Assembly: GCF_029836165.1 (NCBI RefSeq)
Contig: NZ_JAOEBG010000005.1
Coordinates: 62,001-126,000 of the forward strand
DNA: 64,000 bases
Source: Pseudomonas sp. GD04091
GTDB lineage: Bacteria; Pseudomonadota; Gammaproteobacteria; Pseudomonadales; Pseudomonadaceae
Direction of reading: 5' to 3'
The notes under the pieces are model-generated. The model was not told the DNA's origin and ran no database searches. It saw only the letters and a list, made by a program, of their open reading frames with translations. The position numbers and the translations under genes are program-made. Positions 8,702-16,554 of this stretch are shown here, in pieces (the first letter of the stretch is position 1; each line of letters starts with the position of its first letter).

Positions 8702-9335
8702 CAGACCCCGCGTCGGTCATTTGACAGGTAGTGCTCGCGGTCGCCCGCGCGCAGCGGACAGTGGCCGTATCGCCTGGCTGCCGACCTTGCTCAAAGGCCG
8801 GCCACGCCTGCGCGCCGATCTTTGCTGGCGCCAGCGCCAGGCCCAGGCCCCCGAGCTGTGGCTGGTGATCGTCGATGCCTCGGCTTCCACCCGCCGGCAT
8901 CAGGCGTTGGCCCAGGCCAAAGGGCTGCTGGCCGGTGTGTTCGACCAGGCCTATAGGCAGCGCGCGCGCCTGGCACTGCTGACGGCCAGTGGCAGCAAGC
9001 CACAATGGCAACGTCGTGGCCTCAAGGCGTCGGCGGCGCTGCAACCCTGGTTGCGATCGTTGGGCGCGGGGGGCGGGACGCCATTGTTCGCCGCACTGGA
9101 GCAAGCGCGAACATGGCTGCTGGCACGTGGCAAGCGTCTGCCTCACGAGACTCAGCGCTGTCTGGTGCTGACCGATGGTCGCCTGCAACAGTGGCGCGCG
9201 CCACAACCCATGCCATGTGGCACGTTGCTCGTCGATATGGAAATGGCGGCGGTACGGGTCGGGCGGGCACGACAACTTGCCGAACAATTAAATGCCGAAT
9301 ATCGACATGTCGAGCAGTTCGAACGGATCGAATGA
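8661..9335 (+). CDS. chlD: vWA domain of ChlD-type medium chelatase subunit, reached by -1 frameshift
   Basis: The -1 frame after the slippery site encodes 224 residues with the ChlD-type GSARGRPR linker motif, a vWA MIDAS (VDASAS, then GGGTPL, then LTDGR) and an Ala/Arg-rich body. No ATG, GTG or TTG occurs in this frame between the stop at 8589-8591 and a TTG at 8721, and that TTG lacks a convincing ribosome binding site. The natural product is thus inferred to be a 555-aa ChlI-vWA fusion read from 7669 with a slip at 8661. A conventional annotation would show a separate 204-aa vWA protein from 8721. The vWA domain would bridge the AAA+ ring and CobN. Confidence 0.8.
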   Translation, partial: ALSIRARNAQATDARPRVGHLTGSARGRPRAADSGRIAWLPTLLKGRPRLRADLCWRQRQAQAPELWLVIVDASASTRRHQALAQAKGLLAGVFDQAYRQRARLALLTASGSKPQWQRRGLKASAALQPWLRSLGAGGGTPLFAALEQARTWLLARGKRLPHETQRCLVLTDGRLQQWRAPQPMPCGTLLVDMEMAAVRVGRARQLAEQLNAEYRHVEQFERIE

Positions 9336-9438
9336 AGGAAGACTTGCGACAAGATGTCGCAATTGAAAACTTGTCGTCGTTAAAGAGGTGAATTGCACAA
9401 GTGCGTGAACCGCACGCACTTGTGGCATCCGACGTACA

Positions 9439-9705
9439 TCACTTCGGCATTGACCAAGGTTGCAGGTCATACCCTTTGCGCGACAGTTCCGCGCGCACTT
9501 CCTCGATCAGGCTGGCCCATTGCGCGGGGTCGGAATAGACCCGCGAGGACACTTGCTTGCTGCCGATACGGGTGCTGGTCCGGTCGATCACTGCCAGGCT
9601 CAGCTCACCAGTACCGTTGGGTGCATCCCAGGCAACGCACTGGAAGGGTTCGAAGGCGTGGTCGGCGATCAGCAGTGCTTCGTTGACACGGAGCGGGGCA
9701 TTCAT
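9439..9705 (-). CDS. conserved hypothetical protein, 88 aa
   Basis: A small soluble protein (88 aa) without signal peptide or membrane helix. The centre (GELSLAVIDRTSTRIGSKQV) and the C-terminal helix (WASLIEEVRAELSRKGYDL) look like a compact alpha/beta fold. The ATG at 9705 has AGAGAGAC just upstream. It lies convergent to chlD and divergent from the sigma-54 activator gene. I do not recognise a function; it looks like a pseudomonad-conserved single gene. Confidence 0.7.
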   Translation of the reverse strand: MNAPLRVNEALLIADHAFEPFQCVAWDAPNGTGELSLAVIDRTSTRIGSKQVSSRVYSDPAQWASLIEEVRAELSRKGYDLQPWSMPK

Positions 9706-10037
9706 GGTTCGGTCTCTCTCATGGTCCCAAACAGCGAAATAAAGTTCCGCGATGTAGAAGTTCGAAACTCTACGACGCGGGGTTAATCGTACTGATGCTC
9801 CAGATCAGTGCCTGAGTCACATGTGCGCAGAAATTTTTTTGGCAGGGCATTCAATACTGTGATTGCGTGCGGCGTGTGACGTCGGGTTTTTGCAAAAATT
9901 CCCGTATGAGGATTATGTGACAAAGATGGGCTGACCAACGGTCATGGAGGGCGTCAAGTTCATTGCTACTGTTAATTTTGGCGTCGCAACTAACTGTTTA
10001 TGCGTGAAAAACTAAAATCTGGCGCCAAGGAAAGGTC
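9706..10037. promoter_or_regulatory. AT-rich intergenic region upstream of the sigma-54 activator
   Basis: This 332-bp gap is clearly richer in A/T than its neighbours, especially 9810-10020, and holds divergent promoters for the 88-aa gene and the regulator. No clear operator was seen. A ribosome binding site AAGGAAAGG precedes the ATG at 10038. Confidence 0.4.
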
Positions 10038-11363
10038 ATGCTCGAGACTGCTGCCCACCGCCGCCTGTTGATCGTCGACCCCTGTGATGACTGCCATCGC
10101 CTGTTGCCAGGCCTGCGCAGCGTCGGTTGGGATGTGCGCAGCTGTACATTGGAGGCTGCCTTGGAGCAGCCTTGCGATGTCGGTCTAGTCCGCCTGCAGG
10201 TGTCGCATCTGCGCCATCCCGAGGCGGTCAAGGACCTGATCAAGCGCAGCAATACCGAGTGGATCGCCGTACTGAGCGCCGAAGAACTGCGGTTGCAGAA
10301 TGTCGGCGATTTCGTTTGTGAGTGGTTCTTCGACTTTCACACCCTGCCGTTCGATGTCTCGCGGGTCCAGGTAACCCTGGGCCGGGCCTTCGGCATGGCG
10401 CGCCTGCGCGGCAAAGGGGCGATACGGGTGGACGAGCCCGAGCACGAACTGTTGGGTGAAAGCCGGCTGATCCGCGAGCTGCGCAAGCTGCTCGGCAAGC
10501 TCGCGCCCACTGAATCACCTGTGCTGATCCGAGGTGAGAGCGGCACCGGCAAGGAGTTGGTGGCGCGCACCCTGCATCGCCAGTCGCAGCGTCGCGACAA
10601 GCCGTTCATCGCCATCAACTGCGGCGCTATCCCGGAGCACCTGATCCAGTCCGAACTGTTCGGCCACGAGAAAGGCGCATTCACCGGGGCCCATCAACGC
10701 AAGGTGGGGCGCATCGAAGCGGCCAACGGTGGCACATTGTTTCTCGATGAAATCGGCGATCTTCCCTTGGAGCTGCAAGCCAATCTACTGCGCTTCCTGC
10801 AGGAAAAACATATCGAGCGGGTAGGCGGCAACCAGCCCATCGCGGTGGACGTCAGGGTTTTGGCGGCGACGCACGTCGACCTGGAAAAGGCGATAGGGCA
10901 GGGGCGGTTTCGCGAGGATCTGTATTACCGCCTCAACGTGCTGCAAGTGATCACCGCCCCGCTGCGCGACCGGCATGGCGACCTGTCGATGCTGGCCAGC
11001 CACTTCTCGCAGTTCTACAGCCTGGAAACGGGGAGGCGTCCACGTTCGTTCAGCGAAAGCGCGCTGGCCGCCATGGGGCGACACGATTGGCCGGGCAATG
11101 TACGTGAACTGGCCAACCGAGTGAGGCGCGGCCTGGTGCTGGCCGAAGGCCGGCAGATCGAGGCGCAGGACCTGGGCTTGCAGGAGCTGCACGAGCAGGA
11201 TCAGCCGCTGGGGACGCTGGAGGATTACAAGCACCGGGCAGAGCGCCAGGCGCTCTGCGATGTACTGAGCCGGCACAGTGACAACCTGAGTATCGCGGCG
11301 AAGGTGCTCGGCGTATCACGGCCGACGTTCTATCGGTTGCTGCACAAGCACCAGATTCGCTGA
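10038..11363 (+). CDS. sigma-54-dependent transcriptional activator (VpsR-like)
   Basis: A 441-aa enhancer-binding protein that should remodel RNA polymerase-sigma-54. The N-terminal domain (1-125) resembles a receiver but lacks a canonical phospho-Asp context, as in VpsR relatives. The AAA+ domain has Walker A GESGTGKE (166-173), the sigma-54 contact loop GAFTGA (213-218), Walker [11 protein letters not shown], and [11 protein letters not shown] with the arginine fingers. A Fis-type HTH ([20 protein letters not shown]) closes the protein. It is monocistronic, with its 3' end facing the LTA-synthase gene. VpsR relatives often respond to c-di-GMP; target genes here are unknown. The fap operon nearby has a sigma-54-like promoter, but no direct evidence links them. 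Confidence 0.9.
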   Translation: MLETAAHRRLLIVDPCDDCHRLLPGLRSVGWDVRSCTLEAALEQPCDVGLVRLQVSHLRHPEAVKDLIKRSNTEWIAVLSAEELRLQNVGDFVCEWFFDFHTLPFDVSRVQVTLGRAFGMARLRGKGAIRVDEPEHELLGESRLIRELRKLLGKLAPTESPVLIRGESGTGKELVARTLHRQSQRRDKPFIAINCGAIPEHLIQSELFGHEKGAFTGAHQRKVGRIEAANGGTLFLDEIGDLPLELQANLLRFLQEKHIERVGGNQPIAVDVRVLAATHVDLEKAIGQGRFREDLYYRLNVLQVITAPLRDRHGDLSMLASHFSQFYSLETGRRPRSFSESALAAMGRHDWPGNVRELANRVRRGLVLAEGRQIEAQDLGLQELHEQDQPLGTLEDYKHRAERQALCDVLSRHSDNLSIAAKVLGVSRPTFYRLLHKHQIR

Positions 11364-11387
11364 AACAGGTACCCGACAGGTTGCGGC

Positions 11388-11651
11388 TCAGCTCGATTGG
11401 GCGATATGCCCGTCAGCCAGTTCCTCTTCCGTTTCCTCCTCACCCGGCATGGCAGTGATCACACTGAAATCACTGACCTCCACCTCGCCGCCGCCATACC
11501 CCAGCAGATGGAAGGAAAACGCCTTGCGCACGGTCGGGTTGTCGAAGTCGAACTCCATCTCCAGCGGCTGATCGGCCGTCACCAGCATCTCCTCGGGCAG
11601 CCCCAGTTGTACATCCTGCTCCAGCTCTTTGGCTTTCAGGCGGATGAAGGC
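11388..11651 (-). pseudogene. C-terminal segment of the LTA-synthase-type gene, beyond an in-frame amber
   Basis: This segment is in exactly the same frame as the upstream gene and is separated from it only by TAG (11654-11652). It reads AFIRLKAKELEQDVQLGLPEE and then an acidic/aromatic beta-rich stretch (PLEMEFDFDNPTVRKAFSF, LLGYGGGEVEVSDFSV) before TGA at 11388. The sequence looks protein-like, with no further stops for 87 codons. Most likely the ancestral protein ended at 11388 and the TAG (one base from CAG) is a nonsense change, a sequencing error or a readthrough site. Confidence 0.6.
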
Positions 11652-13583
11652 CTAGCGCTGTGGGTCGAGGGCGCGGACCTTGAGGCGGACCTTGGTACGT
11701 GTGCCTTCCGGCATTTCCAGATACTGCGCGCCGATCAGGTTGTCCGCCCAATCGTCGCGAATGCGCTCCTGCAGGGCGATGGGGGCCGGGCCACCGAACT
11801 GGTACCGCAGATTGAGCGGTGTCTGCAGTAGCGACTGGTCCAGGTTGGCGGCCAGCAGGTTGAGCTGCGGCCCGAGCGTGTCCTCGCCCCGACCGAGGAA
11901 CTTGGCCTGGTCGGCGATGAAGCCTTGGCTGGCATAGCGTCGGCAACGTTGCTGGAAGTCGCATTCGTTCAAGGTGCCTTGGCCATCGTGATAGCGCAGG
12001 ACACCGTTGGTGTAGGAAATCATTTCACGGCCACTGTCATAGTCGCGATACAGCGAGCGCCCTCCCAGTGCCACCGGAATCGGCAGGGCGAAGTAGTCGA
12101 GCAGCGACGTGGTCAGGTCGATATGACCATAGGTGCCTTTCTTGAGGCTGGGCAGTTGTGCCTGTTCCGGCGCGAGCGTGAGATTGAAGCCCCAGGCCGA
12201 AGCCAGGCGTACGCCGTCGATGCCGTGGGACTCGTCCGAGGTGACGACCACCAGGGTGTCCTTGAGCACACCCTGGCGTTCGAGGTTGTCGAGGAAGTCG
12301 CCCAGCGCATCGTCCAGGTACGCCACGGCTGCCTGTTTGGCGGTGTCATGGCGTTGCAGGTACGTCTCGGGTGCGGAATAGGGCTGATGAGTGCCAACGG
12401 TGAGCAGCGTGAGCATCCAGGGCTGCGGCTGCCTGCGCAGCTCGCCCACGTAGTCCAGCGCGCCTTCGAAGAAGGCGCGGTCATCCTTGCCCCAGGGGAA
12501 TTCGAGATAGTTGGCGTTGCCGAACCACTCCTGGCCATGCACCGAGTCGAAGCCGATGTGCGGCATGATCCGGTCCTTGGCCATGAAACGCAGGCCGGCG
12601 CCTTGCAGGTAGTGGGTGGTGAAGCCAGCCTGGCGCAGTTGCGCCGGCAGGCAGGCCTGGTTGCGTTGGTTCTGGGTGAGCAGTTCCACGCCTTTGGGCG
12701 TGCCGTTGGCCAATTTGTCATAGTCGCCGCAGAGCATCGCGTAGAGGCCGCGAATGGTCTGGTGAGTATGCAGCACGTAGTCGGGTGTGCTCATGCCGCG
12801 TTCGGCCCATTGGTCGAGTCTGGGCATGAGGTTCTGCTGGAAGCGACTGCCCAGGGCCTCGCGGTTGGGGCGCACGTAGGCGCCAGGGATGCCTTCGACC
12901 GTGATGATCAACAGGTTGCGGGCGCTGCCCGCGCCATCCAGCAGCCGGCGCCCGGTAAGGTCGGTCTGGGTCAGACCGGTGCTGGGCAGCGCAGTGACGG
13001 AAGCGGTCTGGCCCATCGTGCTCAGCGCCAGGCGCTGGACACTGCCAGTGGCGGCGCTGAGCGCCTGATGGCTGAGATTGAATTGCCGCCATTGATCGGC
13101 GTCCGATGGCGCAAGGTGCTGGGCGCTCCAGTGCAGTACGAACAGTGACAGGGGAATGGCCCAGGCGCGTCGTGGCAGTGCGGCGCTGCGCGAGCCCCGG
13201 CGCAGGCTCGCGAGCCAGGCGCCAAGCCCCAGGGTCAGGAGCACGGGCAGCCAGGCGTGGGTCAGTCCGCTGCCGGTGGAGTTTTCCATGAACTGGGGAT
13301 CGAACAGGTACGTCAGATCGTCGATGGTGGGTAGCCTGCCGACAGCGCTGACCAGCTCTGCCGAGGCGATCCACAGGCTGCCCCAGGCCAACAGCACCGG
13401 CAGCGCCAGCCACCAGGGGCGTCGGTGCAGCGCCAGTATCAGCAGGCTGCCGATCGCCAGGTCCGACAGATAACCGAACGGGTCTGACCAGCCCAGCAGG
13501 GCGCGTGCGGCCATGGGTATCACCAGCACCAGGATTGCCATGGTGGCAACGCGGGCGCGAGGGTGACCGAGCAGCTTGTTCAC
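11652..13583 (-). CDS. LTA synthase family / sulfatase-domain phosphoglycerol transferase-like protein, amber-truncated
   Basis: A 643-aa inner-membrane enzyme of the LTA synthase/OpgB-like superfamily, which moves phosphoglycerol (or a related group) onto periplasmic glycans. Five N-terminal transmembrane helices (residues 10-165) precede a periplasmic alkaline-phosphatase-fold domain with HTHQTIRGLYAMLCG (catalytic Thr), FDSVHGQEW and TSDESHGID (metal ligands). The GTG at 13583 is preferred because AAGGAAGG lies 4 nt before it; an in-frame ATG at 13604 exists without such a site. The frame ends at TAG 11654-11652 but continues in frame to 11388. It lies downstream of fapF on the same strand, separated by a hairpin. 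Confidence 0.85.
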   Translation of the reverse strand: MNKLLGHPRARVATMAILVLVIPMAARALLGWSDPFGYLSDLAIGSLLILALHRRPWWLALPVLLAWGSLWIASAELVSAVGRLPTIDDLTYLFDPQFMENSTGSGLTHAWLPVLLTLGLGAWLASLRRGSRSAALPRRAWAIPLSLFVLHWSAQHLAPSDADQWRQFNLSHQALSAATGSVQRLALSTMGQTASVTALPSTGLTQTDLTGRRLLDGAGSARNLLIITVEGIPGAYVRPNREALGSRFQQNLMPRLDQWAERGMSTPDYVLHTHQTIRGLYAMLCGDYDKLANGTPKGVELLTQNQRNQACLPAQLRQAGFTTHYLQGAGLRFMAKDRIMPHIGFDSVHGQEWFGNANYLEFPWGKDDRAFFEGALDYVGELRRQPQPWMLTLLTVGTHQPYSAPETYLQRHDTAKQAAVAYLDDALGDFLDNLERQGVLKDTLVVVTSDESHGIDGVRLASAWGFNLTLAPEQAQLPSLKKGTYGHIDLTTSLLDYFALPIPVALGGRSLYRDYDSGREMISYTNGVLRYHDGQGTLNECDFQQRCRRYASQGFIADQAKFLGRGEDTLGPQLNLLAANLDQSLLQTPLNLRYQFGGPAPIALQERIRDDWADNLIGAQYLEMPEGTRTKVRLKVRALDPQR

Positions 13584-13683
13584 AAAACCTTCCTTAAATG
13601 CCATTAAACCGTCACAAAATTGTGCTGGATGATAACAGGCCGATGGCAGGAAAGCCGGACGCTACAAAACCGGTAACCAAATG

Positions 13684-13705
13684 CCGGGCCCATAGCCGGG
13701 CCCGG
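13684..13705 (-). terminator. GC-rich hairpin after fapF
   Basis: A perfect 8-bp stem CCGGGCCC / GGGCCCGG with a 6-nt loop lies 7 bp beyond the fapF stop. Only a weak T run follows (CATTTGG), so it may be an inefficient or Rho-assisted terminator of the fap operon. Confidence 0.55.
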
Positions 13706-13711
13706 AGGGGC

Positions 13712-14992
13712 TCAGAAGTAGTACGGGAATTTCAGGCTGAACGAGAAGTCGGGCGCGTCCTCGGTCAGGCCGATCGAGAGGTTGGGGACGATGGTCAGGT
13801 TGTCGGTGGCGGCAAAGGTCAGGCCGACGTTGAAGTTCGCGGCGTTGTAGTCGCTGTTGGTGATCGACTGCCAGTCGCCGCCATCGGGCTTGATCTTGCT
13901 CTTGCGGGCAAACTGGTCGGTGACCGAGAACGACATGCTCATTCGTTCGTTGAGGGCGAAGGCGATACCGCCGCCGATCTGCCAGGAGTCGCCCAGTTTC
14001 ACATCGCCAGGCACCTTGCTGTTGACCTGCGGGCTGATGTCGCTGAACGAGTCCTGCATGTTGTAGGTGTAGGACAGGCTGGCGAACAGGACGGCCGGGT
14101 CGAACGTCTTGACCAGCGAGATCCCGGGCGTGATCGCCCAGACCCCGTTGCCGGTCGGCAGGCTCTCGGGCACCGACAGGTTGTTGTTGGTCGGATCCTC
14201 GACCAGCTTGATGCCGTAAGGGTCCTTGCCGGTGGGGGCCTTGACGCGCAGGGTGACGACCGCGTCGGGCAGGTTTTCCGACTCGTCGAGGAATTTGTAG
14301 GCAATACCCACGTTGATGTCGCCGATGGTAGGGTCGCGGGTGACGGAGGCGTCGGAAGTGGCCGGGCCTGAGCCGCCGGCACCACCTGAGGAATACGTGG
14401 ATTCGCGGTAGACCACCGGCACGTTGATGTCGAACTGCCAACGTTGGTCCAGGTTGTAGCGGGCGGTCAGGTCCAGGGTCCAGTTGTTCGCCTTGATGCG
14501 GTCGAGGTTGATGTTGCCGAGGAAGATCGAGTCCAGCGCCAGAAAACCGTTGAGCGTCAGCGCCCGGGTGTCGTAGTGCGTATAGGTCAGGCCGGTCTCG
14601 AAGCTGAACTTGCCGCCGCCGAAGAAGCCGCTGGCTTCGTCGTACAGGTTGGAAACGCTCTGCGCCGGCTCCGAATCGTCCCTGAGCGACTGGCCATACG
14701 AACTGCCGGCGCTGCCAGGCGAGCCCGAGGCCACGGTCTGCGCGCCCTTGGCCGGCGTCGAAGGGGATTTGGTCAGACGCTTTGGGGGCGGCGCCGCAGG
14801 CGCTTCCTCGACCTGGCGCACACGCTGCTCGAGCACCATCAGGGCGTTCTGCTGGGCTTCGTAGCGTTGCTTGAGCTCGCGCAGTTCCTGCTTCAATGCC
14901 TCGACCTGTGGGTCCGGAGCTGCATACAGCGCTGTGGCGGGGACCAGAGTACTCAAACAGACTACAGCTCTGAAGCTCGACGATCGTTGCAT
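13712..14992 (-). CDS. fapF: amyloid secretion outer-membrane porin FapF
   Basis: A 426-aa outer-membrane beta-barrel through which FapB/FapC/FapE are exported. It has a signal peptide (cleavage near ALYA/APDP). A coiled coil follows ([20 protein letters not shown] and on, about residues 29-62), matching the trimeric plug helix of FapF. A low-complexity linker comes next, then a porin domain of alternating strands ending in KFPYYF with the terminal Phe typical of barrels. It is the last gene of fapABCDEF, 46 bp after fapE. Confidence 0.93.
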   Translation of the reverse strand: MQRSSSFRAVVCLSTLVPATALYAAPDPQVEALKQELRELKQRYEAQQNALMVLEQRVRQVEEAPAAPPPKRLTKSPSTPAKGAQTVASGSPGSAGSSYGQSLRDDSEPAQSVSNLYDEASGFFGGGKFSFETGLTYTHYDTRALTLNGFLALDSIFLGNINLDRIKANNWTLDLTARYNLDQRWQFDINVPVVYRESTYSSGGAGGSGPATSDASVTRDPTIGDINVGIAYKFLDESENLPDAVVTLRVKAPTGKDPYGIKLVEDPTNNNLSVPESLPTGNGVWAITPGISLVKTFDPAVLFASLSYTYNMQDSFSDISPQVNSKVPGDVKLGDSWQIGGGIAFALNERMSMSFSVTDQFARKSKIKPDGGDWQSITNSDYNAANFNVGLTFAATDNLTIVPNLSIGLTEDAPDFSFSLKFPYYF

Positions 14993-15038
14993 GGATTAGC
15001 CGTCCCTTCTGACTACATACGATGAGACACAGCGTAGA

Positions 15039-15776
15039 TCAGTATCCGAGCGCGCGAAGTCCTTTGAGCTGGTCAAGGTTGCCGTTCAGCGAGCTGGTGG
15101 CCACATTGTCCCGCAGCACGACATTGAGCGAGGTAAGGTTGCTGACCTGGTTGCCGTTGCCAAGCAGCGTGGCGTTCTGCATCAGCCCGCCTTCGGCGAT
15201 GCGCTGCAGGGTGCTGCCCTGGTTGTTGTTGGCCACCACGTTGAGCTGCACGCCGGAGCCGGTCGCCGACACGCTCATCGAGCCCGCGCCATTGGCGCCG
15301 ACCAGCGTCGAGCCGGTGGCCAGCACCTGCCCTTGCTGGGGCGCGTCCGGCGCCTGGTTGGCCTTGCTGACGTTGATGTCGACATTGTTGTAGGCGCTGT
15401 TGTTGTCGCCGGCCGCCCGCACGATCTGGGTGACACCCTCGGTCGTGTTGAGGCCACCGCCCCCGGTGACGGCGCCGGTGCCCTGCGCACTCGTCGTGCC
15501 CGTTCCTTTCTTGTCGATCATCGATACGTAGAACTGGGGCTTGATGGTCGTCTGCTGGATCTGCATCGAGGAGGTCGCCCCGATGATGTCGCCGTTGGCG
15601 TTCTGCCAGGTGCTGGTCATGACGACGCCGAAACTGACGATTCGCCCGGGCATCACATAGCGACCCCGCAAGTTCGCCAGCTCCTGATCCTTCAGTTCAA
15701 TGGGTTTGAACGTCTCTGCCTGGGTCGGCAGGGCGGCGGCCAGGCAGATCAGGGTGAGCCAGGCTGGGGTCTTCAT
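15039..15776 (-). CDS. fapE: functional amyloid component FapE
   Basis: A 245-aa secreted protein with a signal peptide (about residues 1-20, cut after TQA). It is rich in Gly, Asn, Gln, Ser and Thr (GAVTGGGGLNTTEG, NNNQGSTLQRIAEGG), as is usual for FapE, which is found in mature Fap fibrils in small amounts and travels with FapC. No catalytic motif. It lies between fapD (33 bp away) and fapF in the conserved operon order, which supports the assignment as much as the sequence does. Confidence 0.92.
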   Translation of the reverse strand: MKTPAWLTLICLAAALPTQAETFKPIELKDQELANLRGRYVMPGRIVSFGVVMTSTWQNANGDIIGATSSMQIQQTTIKPQFYVSMIDKKGTGTTSAQGTGAVTGGGGLNTTEGVTQIVRAAGDNNSAYNNVDINVSKANQAPDAPQQGQVLATGSTLVGANGAGSMSVSATGSGVQLNVVANNNQGSTLQRIAEGGLMQNATLLGNGNQVSNLTSLNVVLRDNVATSSLNGNLDQLKGLRALGY

Positions 15777-15809
15777 CGGATACTCCCGGAGCGTCGTGCT
15801 CGATTGTCA

Positions 15810-16490
15810 TTAGAAGAAGTCGCTGCGGATGAAACCAAAGTCCATCAGTTCGGCATCCTTCACCGGGGTGAACGTGTTGACACGGCCTTTGGCGCTCAGC
15901 GGCAGGGGCGGGTCGAGCAAGGCATTGGTCTTGTCGTAACCCTGGCCGATGACGGCGAAGATGATGCCGTTCCAGCCTTTGAGGAAATCGTCGACCTTGT
16001 AGCGCTTGTGGCCCAGTACCGGATCACCGATGTACACCCAGCCCTTGTCGACTTTCTGCAAGACCACGAAGTGCTTGTAGCCACGGATGTCCATCAGGAC
16101 CACCACCGGGATACGCACGCTGGTCAAGGTGTCGGCGGCTACCCGGTAACCGCGGGCGCGCATGCCCAGGCTTTCCACGTAGCGTTTCATGTCGAGCATC
16201 GAGAAGCCCTGGACCCGGACCAGGTCCTGGTCGGCGTGGGCCAGCATGCCCTCGATGACCTGTTGTTCGTCGACGTCCAGCCAGTAGGCCTGGCGCAGGA
16301 TGGTTGCCAGCGACGCGGCGCCGCAGCTGAAGTCGGTTTTCTGTTGCACCAGGTCGGCGAACTTGCGCTCGCGTATGCTCTGGATGGGCTTGTAGATCAC
16401 CGCCCCCCCCGGCAACACGGAAAGCGGCATCTGCGCCGCTTCGCCATAGCTGGCCATGCACAGCACAAACGCCAGAGCGATCATACGCAT
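15810..16490 (-). CDS. fapD: C39-type peptidase FapD
   Basis: A 226-aa periplasmic cysteine protease of the C39 bacteriocin-processing fold, needed for Fap fibril assembly. It has a signal peptide (1-19, ending GEAA). The catalytic Cys lies in KTDFSCGAASLATIL (C56), the His in GYKHFVVL, and the Asp/Gly motif GDPVLGHKRY follows. The ATG at 16490 has AGGAGG 8 nt upstream; the longer frame runs into fapC. Unlike exporter-linked C39 domains it has no ABC transporter domain, as expected for FapD. Confidence 0.94.
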   Translation of the reverse strand: MRMIALAFVLCMASYGEAAQMPLSVLPGGAVIYKPIQSIRERKFADLVQQKTDFSCGAASLATILRQAYWLDVDEQQVIEGMLAHADQDLVRVQGFSMLDMKRYVESLGMRARGYRVAADTLTSVRIPVVVLMDIRGYKHFVVLQKVDKGWVYIGDPVLGHKRYKVDDFLKGWNGIIFAVIGQGYDKTNALLDPPLPLSAKGRVNTFTPVKDAELMDFGFIRSDFF

Positions 16491-16520
16491 GGTCGGTGCC
16501 TCCTGGTCTTTGTCGAAGAA

Positions 16521-16540
16521 AGGCCCCCCGAAGGGGGCCT
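16521..16540 (-). promoter_or_regulatory. UUCG-capped hairpin between fapC and fapD
   Basis: A perfect 8-bp stem AGGCCCCC / GGGGGCCT with a UUCG tetraloop on the RNA lies 14 nt after the fapC stop and before the fapD Shine-Dalgarno. It probably stabilises the fapC mRNA 3' end and/or attenuates transcription, which would give more FapC than FapD-F. Confidence 0.65.
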
Positions 16541-16554
16541 CATGGTCACGGCAC

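Noticed and set aside
8721..9335. Independent vWA gene starting at TTG 8721
   Set aside because: No convincing ribosome binding site, the frame is open and protein-like upstream to the slippery site, and a full -1 frameshift signal is present. Kept as the downstream part of a fused chlID.
9840..9856. TGGCAGGGCATTCAAT as a sigma-54 promoter before the activator gene
   Set aside because: The GC at -12 is missing and spacing is wrong.
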